A stretch of DNA of 64,000 nt from VAXT01 sp963728535 (GTDB lineage: Bacteria > Actinomycetota > Thermoleophilia > Gaiellales > Gaiellaceae), in NCBI GenBank assembly GCA_963728535.1, contig CAVSKK010000001.1, positions 372,001 to 436,000 on the forward strand, read 5' to 3'. Below are positions 44,415-53,173 of this stretch, in pieces. Positions within the stretch are counted from its first letter, which is position 1. Every line of letters begins with the position of its first letter. A model generated the notes under the pieces. The model saw nothing but the letters and a program-made list of their open reading frames with translations, was not told the DNA's origin and did not search any database. Position numbers and translations under genes: made by a program.

Positions 44415-46361
44415 CTAGCCGCTTCGTCGCGCGGGCAAGAACACCCGGAACGACGAGCCGCCTCCGGGGTTGTCCTCGACCCAGGCTCGCCCGCCGTGCA
44501 TGGCGGTGAACTGCGCGACGAGCGAGAGCCCGATGCCGGTCCCACCGGAGCGGTCCGAAGTGCCGCCTGAGCCGCGGTTGAAGATCTCGAAGATCGTCGT
44601 TCGCTCCGCCTCCGCGATCCCGGAACCGCGGTCGTTCACCTCGACGAGGACGCCGTCGTCCAGCTCGCGCACCAACACACTGATCGCAGTTCCCGGAGGC
44701 GTGTGCTTGACCGCGTTTGCGAGGAGGTTGTCGATGATCCGTTCGACCTTCGGCGGATCGATCTCGGCGAGCGCGTGGTCTGCGTCGACTTCGATCGTGC
44801 GATTCGAGGCCGCATAGCCGGATGCGACCTGGGCAACCAGCTCGCCCACGTCGCTCTCCCGGAAGCTCGGTTGCACGAAGCCGCGCCGCAGCCGGTCGAG
44901 GTCGAGCAGATCGGAGAGGAGACGTTCGAGCTTGTGGGCCTGGTCGGCGAGGTGGTCGACCATCTCGGTCCTCGTCTGCTCGGCGAGGCTCGCGCCTTTC
45001 TCCTTCAAGGTGACGGCGAATCCGATGATCGAGGTGAGCGGCGTCCGGAGCTCGTGCGAGACGGCTGAGAGGATCGAGTCCCGAAGCTCGTCGACGCGCC
45101 TCCGCTCGGTGATGTCCTGGGACGTGCCCACCATCCGAACGGGGGTGCCCGAGTCGTCGACGATCACTCGGCCCCGCCCTTGCACCCAGCGGGTGCGCTC
45201 GTCGCCCCACTGGATTCGGTGGTCGAAGGCAAAGGGCTCTCGGGCGGCCAACGCTTCGCGAACCGCACTCTGGATGCGCTCGCGGTCGTCCGGATGGACC
45301 CGCGACACGTACGTCTCGTAGTCGATCTCGACGGATTGGGGCTCGAGCCCGTAGAGGCGGTAGAGCTCGTCCGACCAGGTGACTCGGTCCGAGGCGATGT
45401 CCCACTCCCAGCTCCCGATGTGGGCGAGCTGCTGCGCCTCCGCCAGGCTCGCGTTCGCCCGCTCGAGCCGCAACTCGGCCTCACCGCGCTCGGAGAGGAC
45501 GGCGCCGAGGATGAGGAGGCTCACAGCAACACCGGCAGTGAGCGCTTCGAGAATCTGGACGATCTCCGTCGCGCTGCCGCTGCCGAGCGGAGTCGTCCCG
45601 TGAACGGCCCCGGCGATCGCCAGTGCCCCGACGATGAAGCTGCTCGTCACGGCGCCGAGCTGCCGGAAGCGCAGGACGGCCCAGATCAAGGGTGGGAAGA
45701 GCAGGTGCGGGTACCGCCACTGGCCGCCGAGAAAGACGATCGAGCCGATGGTGACGAGCACGACGAGGAGCACGAAGCTCTCGAGCAACGAGCGGTTGAC
45801 GAGGTGGCGCCACGGGCGCGTCGAGAGAACGAGGATCAGCGGGGCGACGAGGAGGGCGCCCATGGCATCTCCGATCCACCACAGGAGCCAGTCGGAGCCG
45901 TAGTCGCTCACCTCGCCCGAGATCCAGAGCGTTGTCACACCGTTCGTGGCCGCGATCGATGTGCTGCCGACCGCCGCGAGCAGGATGAACGAGAAGACGT
46001 CTTTCACGCGATCGAGCGCAGGCCGGAAGCCCGCACGCCGCAGCAGGACGCTGCCCACGACCGCCTCGAGTGTGTTGCCGACCGAGATGAAGAGCGCGTC
46101 GATCCCCGAGGCGCCGCTCGTCGCGTTGGCGACCACGGCTCCGAGGGCGACCGCCGGCCAGAGCCGAGGCCCGTACAGCACCAGGGCTGCAAGCGCGATG
46201 CCGGTCGGCGCCCAGACCGGCGTGATCACTCCGTGCGCCGCGGGAACCTCGATCCCGAGCTTGGCCGAGGCGACGTAGGACACGAACAGCGCGACCATCA
46301 TCAGCGCGGTGCGGGCGCGCTCGCTTCGGTGACTCAGAACGCCTTGCAGGCTCTCTCTCAA
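44415..46361 (-). CDS. MASE1-PAS sensor histidine kinase
   Basis: 648 residues from TTG 46361. About eight TM helices form a MASE1-like sensor (VWAPTGIALAALVLYG, DWLLWWIGDAMGALLVAPL). Next come a PAS/PAC domain (LEPQSVEIDYETYVSRVHPDD; MVGTSQDITERR), HisKA with the phospho-acceptor His (SAVSHELRTPLTSIIGF) and HATPase boxes NLLANAVKHTPPG, DRGSGIAE and GTGIGLSLVAQ. No response regulator adjoins it, so the partner lies elsewhere. Signal unknown. Confidence 0.92.
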   Translation of the reverse strand: MRESLQGVLSHRSERARTALMMVALFVSYVASAKLGIEVPAAHGVITPVWAPTGIALAALVLYGPRLWPAVALGAVVANATSGASGIDALFISVGNTLEAVVGSVLLRRAGFRPALDRVKDVFSFILLAAVGSTSIAATNGVTTLWISGEVSDYGSDWLLWWIGDAMGALLVAPLILVLSTRPWRHLVNRSLLESFVLLVVLVTIGSIVFLGGQWRYPHLLFPPLIWAVLRFRQLGAVTSSFIVGALAIAGAVHGTTPLGSGSATEIVQILEALTAGVAVSLLILGAVLSERGEAELRLERANASLAEAQQLAHIGSWEWDIASDRVTWSDELYRLYGLEPQSVEIDYETYVSRVHPDDRERIQSAVREALAAREPFAFDHRIQWGDERTRWVQGRGRVIVDDSGTPVRMVGTSQDITERRRVDELRDSILSAVSHELRTPLTSIIGFAVTLKEKGASLAEQTRTEMVDHLADQAHKLERLLSDLLDLDRLRRGFVQPSFRESDVGELVAQVASGYAASNRTIEVDADHALAEIDPPKVERIIDNLLANAVKHTPPGTAISVLVRELDDGVLVEVNDRGSGIAEAERTTIFEIFNRGSGGTSDRSGGTGIGLSLVAQFTAMHGGRAWVEDNPGGGSSFRVFLPARRSG

Positions 46362-46460
46362 AGTGCGCGAGACGGTACAAGCTTGGGGCCTGAAGCCGAA
46401 AAGTGGCGATTGTCGCCAATCGCATGAATGATGCCCTTTGACATCAACAGGAAGGTCGAA

Positions 46461-46853
46461 ATGAAGCGTCTCATCGCATCAAGCGTCGTGGCTACGGTTG
46501 CGCTCGTCTTCGCGGCTCCGGCACAGCCTGCGGCGCCGTCGAACGCGAAGCTCGCCCGCCAGATCAAGACCCTCCAGAAGCAGGTCAAGACGCTCAAGAA
46601 GCAGGTGAAGGAGACGGAGCTCGTCGCGGCCGTCTCGTTCGTCTACGCGGGTTGCTCGAATGCGGTGACCGCCGACGCGCTCCAGGGAACGTGGAACGAG
46701 ATCGACATGGTGGCCGGCGAGCCGATCTTCGGCCCGCAGGTCGCAGTGAACGACTTCGGCGTCTGCGGCTTGATCGACATCACGCGGGCACCGACCCAGG
46801 CGCCGCCGAACGTCTCTGTCTTCAACTCGTTGCTCGCGGTGTTCTCGGGCTAG
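46461..46853 (+). CDS. Secreted coiled-coil protein
   Basis: 130 residues from ATG 46461, chosen because AGGAAGG lies just upstream. Signal peptide, then a Lys/Gln heptad region (QIKTLQKQVKTLKKQVKETE, about residues 35-55) and a small C-terminal domain with two Cys (YAGCSN, FGVCGL). Function unknown. Confidence 0.7.
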   Translation: MKRLIASSVVATVALVFAAPAQPAAPSNAKLARQIKTLQKQVKTLKKQVKETELVAAVSFVYAGCSNAVTADALQGTWNEIDMVAGEPIFGPQVAVNDFGVCGLIDITRAPTQAPPNVSVFNSLLAVFSG

Positions 46854-46945
46854 CTCGGCTATCGAACCTCATACCGCCTGACCTTGCGGGCTTTCGTTCT
46901 GGGCGCGTGATTTTCGCTGCGCGCGGCGGCGTATAGCGATTGGAC

Positions 46946-47716
46946 ATGTCACGCCTCGGCCTAGCTGCGATCGTGCTCTTTGCCCTCCTCGTGGGCGGTT
47001 GCGGGACCGCGGCGCAGAGGGCCACTCCAGGGAAGGGGGGTTCGACCCGCGAGCGACCGAAGCGTCCTGTCGTCGCCCCGGATGTCGTCGGCTTGAGCGA
47101 AGGAGACGCGGTGAGAGCCCTCGGTTCGGCAGGGCTGGTCGCAAACGTCCGGTACGCCGATGACGCGCCGAGAACGGGAGCCGTGCATCGCGCTGTCCCG
47201 GTGGCCGGAAGCGACATCCGGGACCGTTCGGTGGTGCTGCTCCGAGTCTCTCTTCCGCCTCGCCTTCCCCCGCCCGGTCAGGAGCACGAACTGGAGATAG
47301 GTCCGCTCAGCAGGCTGGTTACGAGCCATCCGGACGTCTTCGTCGGCATTTACCGCGATCAGGCGGCAGTCCCGCACGTCGTCTTCGGCCCAGGAGCCGA
47401 TCCGGACGAGTGGGCCGTTCGGTTGACCGAGGCTGCGGAGGGCATCGACTATCCGGTGGAGGGCATCGGCTACCGGACGGACACGTGCTCTCGCACCGAG
47501 GCGAGGCTCCGGGCTATCCAGGACGAGATCACGACGAATCAGGACTGGAAGGAAAGCGTGGGCCTGGCGTTCGGCGTGTGGGTGCAGCCTGAAACGTGCA
47601 CCGTGCGGGTCGAGAGCGACCTCCTCAGAACCGCCGAGATCGAGGCACTGGTCGAGCGTTACGGCCCGGCGATCAGCTTCGACACGACCGAAGGTTCACA
47701 CCCGGTGCGGCTGTGA
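46946..47716 (+). CDS. PASTA-domain lipoprotein
   Basis: 256 residues from ATG 46946. Lipobox LLVGGC, then one PASTA domain (VVAPDVVGLSEGDAVRALG ... VHRAVPVAGS) and a unique C-terminal domain of about 150 residues with two Cys. PASTA modules bind peptidoglycan or muropeptides, so this is probably a surface lipoprotein sensing or holding the wall. Confidence 0.83.
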   Translation: MSRLGLAAIVLFALLVGGCGTAAQRATPGKGGSTRERPKRPVVAPDVVGLSEGDAVRALGSAGLVANVRYADDAPRTGAVHRAVPVAGSDIRDRSVVLLRVSLPPRLPPPGQEHELEIGPLSRLVTSHPDVFVGIYRDQAAVPHVVFGPGADPDEWAVRLTEAAEGIDYPVEGIGYRTDTCSRTEARLRAIQDEITTNQDWKESVGLAFGVWVQPETCTVRVESDLLRTAEIEALVERYGPAISFDTTEGSHPVRL

Positions 47717-47736
47717 CGGAAGGGTGACTCTGGATA

Positions 47737-48219
47737 CTAGGTTCCGACGACCTGGACGATCCAGCGGCGCTCGCGCTCTCGGTCGAGCTCGAGGAAGAGC
47801 ACTCGCTGCCAGGTGCCCAGGCAGAGCTCGCCGTCTCGCACGGGGATCGCCTCGCCCGCCGAGCCGAGGAGCATCGACATGCAGTGCGAGTGGCCGTTGC
47901 CGAGCTCCATGTCCTCCTCGCAGAGGTTCTCGGTGCGGCGGTCCCAGTCGTCGTGCGCGTAGTACTTGTCGCTCGGGACGAGGCTCTTCAGGAGGGCGGT
48001 GAAGTCCTGGAGGAACCCGTCTTCGAACTCGTTGACACGAACGCAGCAAGTCGTGTGCGGCGAGTAGACGCAGACGATTCCGTCCCGTACGCCGCTCTCG
48101 CGGACGGACTCGGTCACTTCGTCGGTGATGTCCCGAACGGAAAGGCCTCCGGCCGTCCTCAGACGCCGCTCGTGCTGGAACACCTTCACCGCCGCCGATG
48201 TTATCGCCGCGCGCGCCAA
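47737..48219 (-). CDS. yjbQ: YjbQ/UPF0047 family protein
   Basis: Up to 160 residues. IVCVYSPHTTCCVRVNEF, YAHDDWDRRTENL, NGHSHCMSMLLG and LCLGTWQRVLFLELD are the family signature; conserved His/Cys form a pocket. Some members have weak thiamine phosphate synthase activity, but the native role is unsettled. TTG 48219 is the outer start; GTG 48189 (VKVFQHERRL) would give a more typical 150 residues. Confidence 0.9.
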   Translation of the reverse strand: MARAAITSAAVKVFQHERRLRTAGGLSVRDITDEVTESVRESGVRDGIVCVYSPHTTCCVRVNEFEDGFLQDFTALLKSLVPSDKYYAHDDWDRRTENLCEEDMELGNGHSHCMSMLLGSAGEAIPVRDGELCLGTWQRVLFLELDRERERRWIVQVVGT

Positions 48220-48252
48220 CCTGCACCGAAAACGTGTCCAGAACCCACGTGG

Positions 48253-48276
48253 CGGTGCCAGGCACCGGAGATGGCC
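48253..48276. repeat. Palindromic repeat related to 2922-2954
   Basis: CGGTGCC-A-GGCACCG is a perfect palindrome, and the right flank GGCACCGGAGATGGCC matches the right arm of the 2922 palindrome at 14 of 16 positions. It lies upstream of the tRNA gene. Confidence 0.6.
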
Positions 48277-48325
48277 ACCGCGGTCATGTGCCCCCGCCGA
48301 AGGGCTGGGCTACGCTTGCCGCCGC

Positions 48326-48399
<74 letters not shown>

Positions 48400-48558
48400 T
48401 TCGACGGCTGGAGCCCAGCGGGCAGCCGTATGGCTGAGCCAGTCCCCCGAGCCCGGGAGCCGGGGGAGAGCCGGGATGGGGCCCGATCGGCCTAGCCACC
48501 GATGATTGCACGGCCTAAGCCTCTCGGAGGGTTGTCTTCAAGCTCGCAGAAGGCCGCC

Positions 48559-48588
48559 TTGACATGTGACCGTATGGTCACCTATAGT
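48559..48588 (+). promoter_or_regulatory. ArsR promoter with embedded operator
   Basis: TTGACA (48559-48564) and TATAGT (48583-48588) are 18 nt apart, the best sigma-A-like promoter in the window. A perfect inverted repeat GTGACC-GTAT-GGTCAC (48566-48581) fills the spacer, where a bound repressor would block polymerase. The -10 ends 6 nt before ATG 48595, so the mRNA is probably leaderless. Confidence 0.72.
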
Positions 48589-48594
48589 GGACGC

Positions 48595-48918
48595 ATGAGC
48601 AAGGACGAGGACCGTGTGTTTAAGGCGCTCGGTGACCCGACGCGTCGCTTCCTGCTCGATCTGCTCTTTCAGGGTGACGGCCGCACGCTGACCGAGCTTG
48701 AGTCTGAGCTGGAGATGACGCGCTTCGGCGTCATGAAGCACCTGCGAGTCCTCGAGGACGCAGGGCTCGTAGTCACGCGCCGGCAAGGCCGGGAGAAACT
48801 GCATTTCCTGAACCCGGTCCCCATCCGGCTGATCCACGACCGGTGGATTGACAAGTACACGGAGCGCCAAGTATCGGCGCTCGCAGACCTCAAGACCAAG
48901 CTGGAGGAGACAGGATGA
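48595..48918 (+). CDS. ArsR-family repressor
   Basis: 107 residues. Winged-helix pattern FKALGDPTRRFLLDLLF, LTELESELEMTRFGVMKHLRVLEDAGLV and TRRQGREKLHFLNP. No metal-binding Cys box is visible, so it belongs to the metal-independent ArsR group often paired with SRPBCC proteins. The stop overlaps the next start as ATGA. Autoregulation through 48566-48581 is likely. Confidence 0.92.
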   Translation: MSKDEDRVFKALGDPTRRFLLDLLFQGDGRTLTELESELEMTRFGVMKHLRVLEDAGLVVTRRQGREKLHFLNPVPIRLIHDRWIDKYTERQVSALADLKTKLEETG

Positions 48919-49373
48919 CGACGACCGAGATGCAAAATCTGACTGTCCAGGTCTACCAGGTGTTCATCAAGGCGACCCCTGAGCAAATCTGGGACGCGAT
49001 CACGAAGCCGGAATTCACTGAGCGCTACTTCCACGGCGTGCGCTCCGACTTCGACCTGCGCCCGGGCGGCCACTACCGGCAGACGACGGGCGACACTGAT
49101 CAGCTCGCGACGCAGGGGGAGGTGCTCGAGGCCGATCCGCCGAGACGCCTCTCGCACACGTGGACGTCCCTGTACGACCCCGAGATGGCGGTGGAGGAGC
49201 CGAGCCGAGTCACGTGGGAGATCGAAGCACGGGACGATGGGACGGCGCTCCTGACGGTCACGCACGACCAGCTCGAGGGGGCGCCGAAGACGGCCGTGGG
49301 CGTCTACGGGACGGGATGGATGGGTGTCCTCTCATCGCTGAAGACGCTGCTCGAGACCGGAGAGCCGCTCTAG
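48915..49373 (+). CDS. SRPBCC/AHSA1-domain protein
   Basis: 152 residues. YQVFIKATPEQIWDAITKPEF, YFHGVRSDFDLRPGGHY and GTGWMGVLSSLKTLLETG mark the Bet v1-like hydrophobic-pocket fold of the AHSA1 group. Translationally coupled to the ArsR gene; pairs like this often respond to small hydrophobic ligands. Ligand unknown. Confidence 0.92.
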   Translation: MTTTEMQNLTVQVYQVFIKATPEQIWDAITKPEFTERYFHGVRSDFDLRPGGHYRQTTGDTDQLATQGEVLEADPPRRLSHTWTSLYDPEMAVEEPSRVTWEIEARDDGTALLTVTHDQLEGAPKTAVGVYGTGWMGVLSSLKTLLETGEPL

Positions 49374-49638
49374 GCGAACACAGGGCGCGCGTGGCGCTTG
49401 TCGTCCCGCGCGCCCTGTAGCGCCCCCGATCGGCAACCTCACGAGGACTCCCGGGTTGCGCTCGGTCGGTGATCTGAGGCTGAAGGTCATGGACCTCGCG
49501 GCCGGGGTCGGAGCGTGCGAAGGCCGAGCACGAGCGAAGGTGCAGGCCGCCGCGCTCGCCGGGAAGCCGATCCCGCACGTCGGTCGTAAGCCGGTTTCGG
49601 TAGCGCCGTCCCCGTCCCTATCGGAGGTTCGAGGCGCG
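49374..49638. other. Intergenic region without a supported gene
   Basis: A short plus-strand frame at 49456-49668 is Ala/Arg-rich without a ribosome binding site and overlaps the small membrane protein; it is not called. No repeats or terminators stood out. Confidence 0.4.
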
Positions 49639-49764
49639 CTAGAAGCGTCCGCGAAAGAGAAGCAGTAGGAGGAGCAGGAGCAGCAACAGGAAGAGGAACT
49701 TGCTGATGAAGATGCCTCCACCCAGCGCAATCACGAGAATGAGGATGAGAAGTAGAAGAAGCAT
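49639..49764 (-). CDS. Small hydrophobic two-TM membrane protein
   Basis: 41 residues from ATG 49764, with GGAG 5 nt upstream. Almost all Leu/Ile: MLLLLLILILVIALGGG, a short turn, then a second Leu-rich helix ending LFRGRF. Similar small proteins are widespread and unannotated. The longer frame to 49878 has no start signal. Confidence 0.6.
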   Translation of the reverse strand: MLLLLLILILVIALGGGIFISKFLFLLLLLLLLLLLFRGRF

Positions 49765-49871
49765 GCGAGCTCCAATCGTTCGCTGACGGGGCGAAAATCT
49801 ATACCCGACCCGGCCCGTCGGCGAACATTGAGTTGCGGTGCGAGGTCTGTAATCGGCGAAAGGCCGCGAGG

Positions 49872-50702
49872 ATGGCAACGATGAGAAGCGAGGCCCTGCG
49901 GGCGCTCGCGCAGCGGGTGGCGGACGGGCTTCCAGTTGAAGTGGCGGAGGAGGTCGTCCTCACGGGCAGCGTTTCGCGCGGAGTTGCCGACGGGGTGTCG
50001 GACATCGAGATGCTCGTCGTCACGAGTGAACCGCTCGACCTCGAGGAGTGCTTCGGGCTGGCTCGCGCCGCGGGTCTTGAGGAGCTCGACACCTGGGGCG
50101 CGCAGGACGGCCCGGCGCGGCGTGTCTCCGGCTATCGCGAGCGCGTGCCGCTCGAGCTGATCTGGTGGTCTCGCAAGTACGCCGAAGCACAGATCGACGC
50201 TCTGCTCGCGGGCGAGGTGACGTCGACGGCCGACGCGCTCGTGTACGGCGTGCCGCTGCGGACGAGTGGCCTCCTCGAAGCGTGGCAGGAGCGGCTTCGT
50301 GAGTACCCGGAGGAGCTGGCTTCGGCGCAGATCGAGGAGGCCGCGCTCCCGTGGGGCGGCTTCACGCCCGCCGGTGTGTTGACGATTGTCCGCCCGGGGG
50401 AGCGGCTGGCGCTCATGGAGTGGATGTTCGATGGCGCGATACGTGTTCTGACGATCGTCTTCGCGCTCAACCGCGTCTGGCAGCCGACGACGAAGCGCCT
50501 CGCCGCACGCGTCGCGCCCCTCGCGACGAAGCCGGACCGGCTTGCAGAACGGATCGACGAGGCGCTGACCGAACCCGACCCGCAGCGCGCGCTGCTCGTC
50601 ATGACCGAGCTGCAGCTCGACACCGTCCTGCTGGCGCCGAGCGGCCCCAATGTCGATCGGGCGCGGGCGTGGCTCGGCGAGGCGGCGAAGCTGCTGCGCT
50701 GA
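49872..50702 (+). CDS. Nucleotidyltransferase-fold protein
   Basis: 276 residues from ATG 49872 (GAAAGG upstream). VVLTGSVSRGVADGVSDIEMLVV carries the NTase GS motif and a DxE metal pair; LELIWWSRKY and a C-terminal helical region follow. Resembles small-molecule or antitoxin-type NTases; target unknown. Convergent with the GNAT gene 4 nt away. Confidence 0.78.
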   Translation: MATMRSEALRALAQRVADGLPVEVAEEVVLTGSVSRGVADGVSDIEMLVVTSEPLDLEECFGLARAAGLEELDTWGAQDGPARRVSGYRERVPLELIWWSRKYAEAQIDALLAGEVTSTADALVYGVPLRTSGLLEAWQERLREYPEELASAQIEEAALPWGGFTPAGVLTIVRPGERLALMEWMFDGAIRVLTIVFALNRVWQPTTKRLAARVAPLATKPDRLAERIDEALTEPDPQRALLVMTELQLDTVLLAPSGPNVDRARAWLGEAAKLLR

Positions 50703-50706
50703 CGAC

Positions 50707-51174
50707 TCAGGGCGAGTAGTGGACCGAGTGGAAGCCCCAGGCTGAAGTCAGCCAGCCGGGCACGAAGGTGTCGAGTGCCCGTTCGAGCTCGGTGCCGACG
50801 GCCTCGTCGACGACCCACCATGAGACGACTGCGTCGGTGCCGGGCGGCGAGTCGGCATCGGCCGGGTCGATGTAGACGCACCCGAGCAGCTCCGTTTCGC
50901 CCTCGTCGAGCACGGCGTAGTTGAACGTCTCGCGCGCGGCGATCTCGGCCTCGTGACGCGCGAGGTCTCGTTTGTCGGCCTCGTAGCTCATGTCGGCCGG
51001 CGGCCAGCCCCAGGGTTCTCCGAACCTCGCCCACAGCCGCTCACGGGAGCCCATGACGGCCGGATAGTCGATGTCGACGTCGGATTCCCGAATCGGGCGC
51101 AGGTGATGACCGGTTGGAAGATCAACGCGCTCGGGAGGCGCGAAGCCTTCGGGAAGCCAGGCAGTCGGCCTCAG
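50707..51174 (-). CDS. GNAT-like N-acetyltransferase
   Basis: 155 residues if started at CTG 51174, inside CTGA shared with the stop of the LuxR gene. The only standard start, ATG 51054, would drop the segment HLRPIRESDVDIDYPAV, which reads as a genuine GNAT beta-1/alpha-1 and is in frame. The rest (VMGSRERLWARFG; LLGCVYIDPAD) fits a compact GNAT relative, though the acetyl-CoA loop is poorly conserved. Last gene of a four-gene minus-strand run starting at 52294. Confidence 0.75.
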   Translation of the reverse strand: MRPTAWLPEGFAPPERVDLPTGHHLRPIRESDVDIDYPAVMGSRERLWARFGEPWGWPPADMSYEADKRDLARHEAEIAARETFNYAVLDEGETELLGCVYIDPADADSPPGTDAVVSWWVVDEAVGTELERALDTFVPGWLTSAWGFHSVHYSP

Positions 51175-51782
51175 CCCGGGACCAGATGCTCGCGCTGAGC
51201 GACTGCGACTGCTTCGAGCCGCGTATGCACGCCGAGTGCCCGCAGCAGGTGGCGGACGTGATTTCGGACGGTTTCCCTGCTCAGGTGGAGCTCCTCCGCG
51301 ATCTGACCGGTGGACTGACCCTTCTTGAGCAGGCGCAGGACCTCGGTTTGGCGCGGTGTCAGATGAGGCGGGAGGACCTCGTCCGGGTCTTGCTCCTCGA
51401 CATCGGCCAGCTGCCCGAACACGCCGACGAGCCGGTGCCCCTGCATCAGGGGCACGGAGCTGACATCGGCGTCGACCCGGTCGCCGTCAGGGCCGAGGAG
51501 AATGACATGCGCGTCCGTCACCTTCTCGGTGCCGGCGATCTTGCGCGCGAAGTGCTCGCGTGCTCTGCGGGTGTCCTCCGGCGCTACGACCGAGGTGAAC
51601 TGCCGGCCGCGGACGTCGCCGAAGAGGCGGTACGCCGCAGGATTGAGCCAGCGGATAACACCCGTCGGGTCGATGACGTAGCTTGGAACGCTGACACTCT
51701 CGAGCGCATCCTCGACGTCGCCGCCGATCTTGCGGAGATGAGACACCCTTCCGATTGTGCGCCGATCGTCGCTCCGAGGCAA
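51171..51782 (-). CDS. PAS-LuxR transcriptional regulator
   Basis: 203 residues. An N-terminal PAS domain (VPSYVIDPTGVIRWLNPAAYRLFG; LMQGHRLVGVFGQLADV) and a C-terminal LuxR HTH (LTPRQTEVLRLLKKGQSTGQ; LHLSRETVRNHVRHLLRALG). No receiver domain is present, so it senses directly through PAS. Signal and regulon unknown. Confidence 0.9.
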   Translation of the reverse strand: MPRSDDRRTIGRVSHLRKIGGDVEDALESVSVPSYVIDPTGVIRWLNPAAYRLFGDVRGRQFTSVVAPEDTRRAREHFARKIAGTEKVTDAHVILLGPDGDRVDADVSSVPLMQGHRLVGVFGQLADVEEQDPDEVLPPHLTPRQTEVLRLLKKGQSTGQIAEELHLSRETVRNHVRHLLRALGVHTRLEAVAVAQREHLVPG

Positions 51783-51809
51783 CCCCTGAGCTCGGATCGT
51801 GCTGTTGTC

Positions 51810-52001
51810 CTAGTCTTGCGCTGCGTTCCGCCGCGCGAGATCGAGCACGACACGGATGTCATCGCGGAGGCGCTGGAGGCGCTTGACCTTCGGCTCGCAA
51901 TCATCCATCGCGCGAGCTTCGAACTGTGCGATCGTCCCCTCGAGGGAGATGAGGGCACGGGCGAGCCGTAGTCTTGCGACCTCGTCGAGCTGCGGCATCA
52001 C
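51810..52001 (-). CDS. Small helical hypothetical protein
   Basis: 63 residues, charged and predicted helical (LDEVARLRLARALISLEGTI; KVKRLQRLRDDIRVVLDLAR). Starts at GTG 52001 overlapping the stop of the preceding gene as GTGA (ATG 51998 also possible). Function unknown; sits in the LuxR operon. Confidence 0.6.
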   Translation of the reverse strand: MMPQLDEVARLRLARALISLEGTIAQFEARAMDDCEPKVKRLQRLRDDIRVVLDLARRNAAQD

Positions 52002-52294
52002 GCCGCCGCGGACGTCTGTGCGTTGAGGGATGGTTGCAGGACGTAGGTGCGTCCGTCCACGACGTACGAGAGCGCCAGCAGCCCGCGCCGCGCGACGAAG
52101 GACTCGACGGTGCGCAGGAGGCGTCCCAGGTCGCCGTCATCGGGATTGAGCAGGACCGCGACGACAGCGATCTCCGTGTTTCCTTCCATCCACGCAAGAC
52201 GAGACTTCGAGAGAAGCTCGAGCAGTTCGCTCGCACCCGAACGGGCGGGGATCTCGAGCAGCACGATCTCGGTGAGAGGAGAGTCGGCGGGCAT
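51998..52294 (-). CDS. Hypothetical protein, first gene of the LuxR operon
   Basis: 98 residues with an alpha/beta pattern (TEIVLLEIPARSGASELLEL; IAVVAVLLNPDDGDLGRLLR; LSYVVDGRTYVLQP). No recognised family. Coupled to the next gene by a 4-nt overlap. Confidence 0.6.
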   Translation of the reverse strand: MPADSPLTEIVLLEIPARSGASELLELLSKSRLAWMEGNTEIAVVAVLLNPDDGDLGRLLRTVESFVARRGLLALSYVVDGRTYVLQPSLNAQTSAAA

Positions 52295-52402
52295 GTCCTG
52301 AGCATCCCTCGACCGGCTCGTCGGCGCTTAACCCACTCGGGTCAATATTTGTACGGTTTTCGTAAGCGCGGCGGGCGGCGAGTCAGGCTCGGCCTACGCG
52401 AC

Positions 52403-53063
52403 CTACCTCCAGCGATGCACGCGGACTGAGGGTAGGGCTTCGACCTCGGCCTTCGAGAGGCTCAGCGAGATCGCGTCGGTCTCGACTTTTGCGACCGCGC
52501 CAATCGGGATCGTGATCTCGCGCTTCCCCCAGAGGTGCCCGTGCTCGAGGACGAGATGCGTGATGTGATCGTCGTCGACGACGAATCCGTCGACCCTGCC
52601 GAGGAACTCGTCGTCGGTCGCAGACACCGTGCTCGAGCGTCGGATCTCGACCTCCCCCTTTGGAACACGGTGGTACATGACGTCGATGTCGCCCGTGCTC
52701 GCCGATGCCGGGCAGGCCTGTGAACTCTGACCCTGGGTAGTACGGCAGGGCAAGGACATTTTCGACACCGACGTCCCAATCCGGATCGCTCGTCGGGGAC
52801 TCGCCGAGCCGGAGGTAGGCGACTTCCTGCACATCGTCGAGCCCGAGGATGTCTTCGGTCGTGCAACGCAGGCGGATCTCGTCTTCGTCGCCTCCGCCGG
52901 CTTCGACGAGCTCGATCGGAACGAGCCTGGCGCTCCCGTCGCCACCTGAGGGCTGGGCGACGAGATGGGTGACTCGGTTCGCAATCGGGTCGATGACGAC
53001 GTCTGCGAGCTCACCGAAGACTTTGTCAGTTCCGCGAATCGGCTTTCCCAGTTCGAGCCGCAT
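52403..53063 (-). CDS. Two-PRC-barrel protein (frameshifted)
   Basis: ATG 53063 has GGGAGG 8 nt upstream. The N-terminal PRC barrel (LELGKPIRGTDKVFGELADV) is in one frame to about 52695, then the frame must change at the CCC at 52692-52694 to continue into TGDIDVMYHRVPKGEVEIRR and the second barrel (FLGRVDGFVVDDDHITHLVL) ending at 52403. The total is 1 nt too long for one frame; deleting one base gives 219 residues. PRC barrels often bind RNA or membrane proteins; function here unknown. Confidence 0.8.
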
Positions 53064-53173
53064 GGCGTAGGCCTCCCTTTGCCTTATCTGCTTGGGCTTT
53101 TTCGTCTAACTCAGGTTTGCGGGTCCCAGGCGCACGTGCATCATCCCGTCCGGACGACGCCGTCGCCGTCGCC

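Noticed and set aside
45180..46427. 415-residue plus-strand frame over the histidine kinase
   Set aside because: Antisense to a complete MASE1-PAS-HisKA-HATPase protein; highly polar and without motifs.
49456..49668. 70-residue plus-strand frame
   Set aside because: No start signal, biased composition, and overlaps the better-supported small membrane protein on the minus strand.
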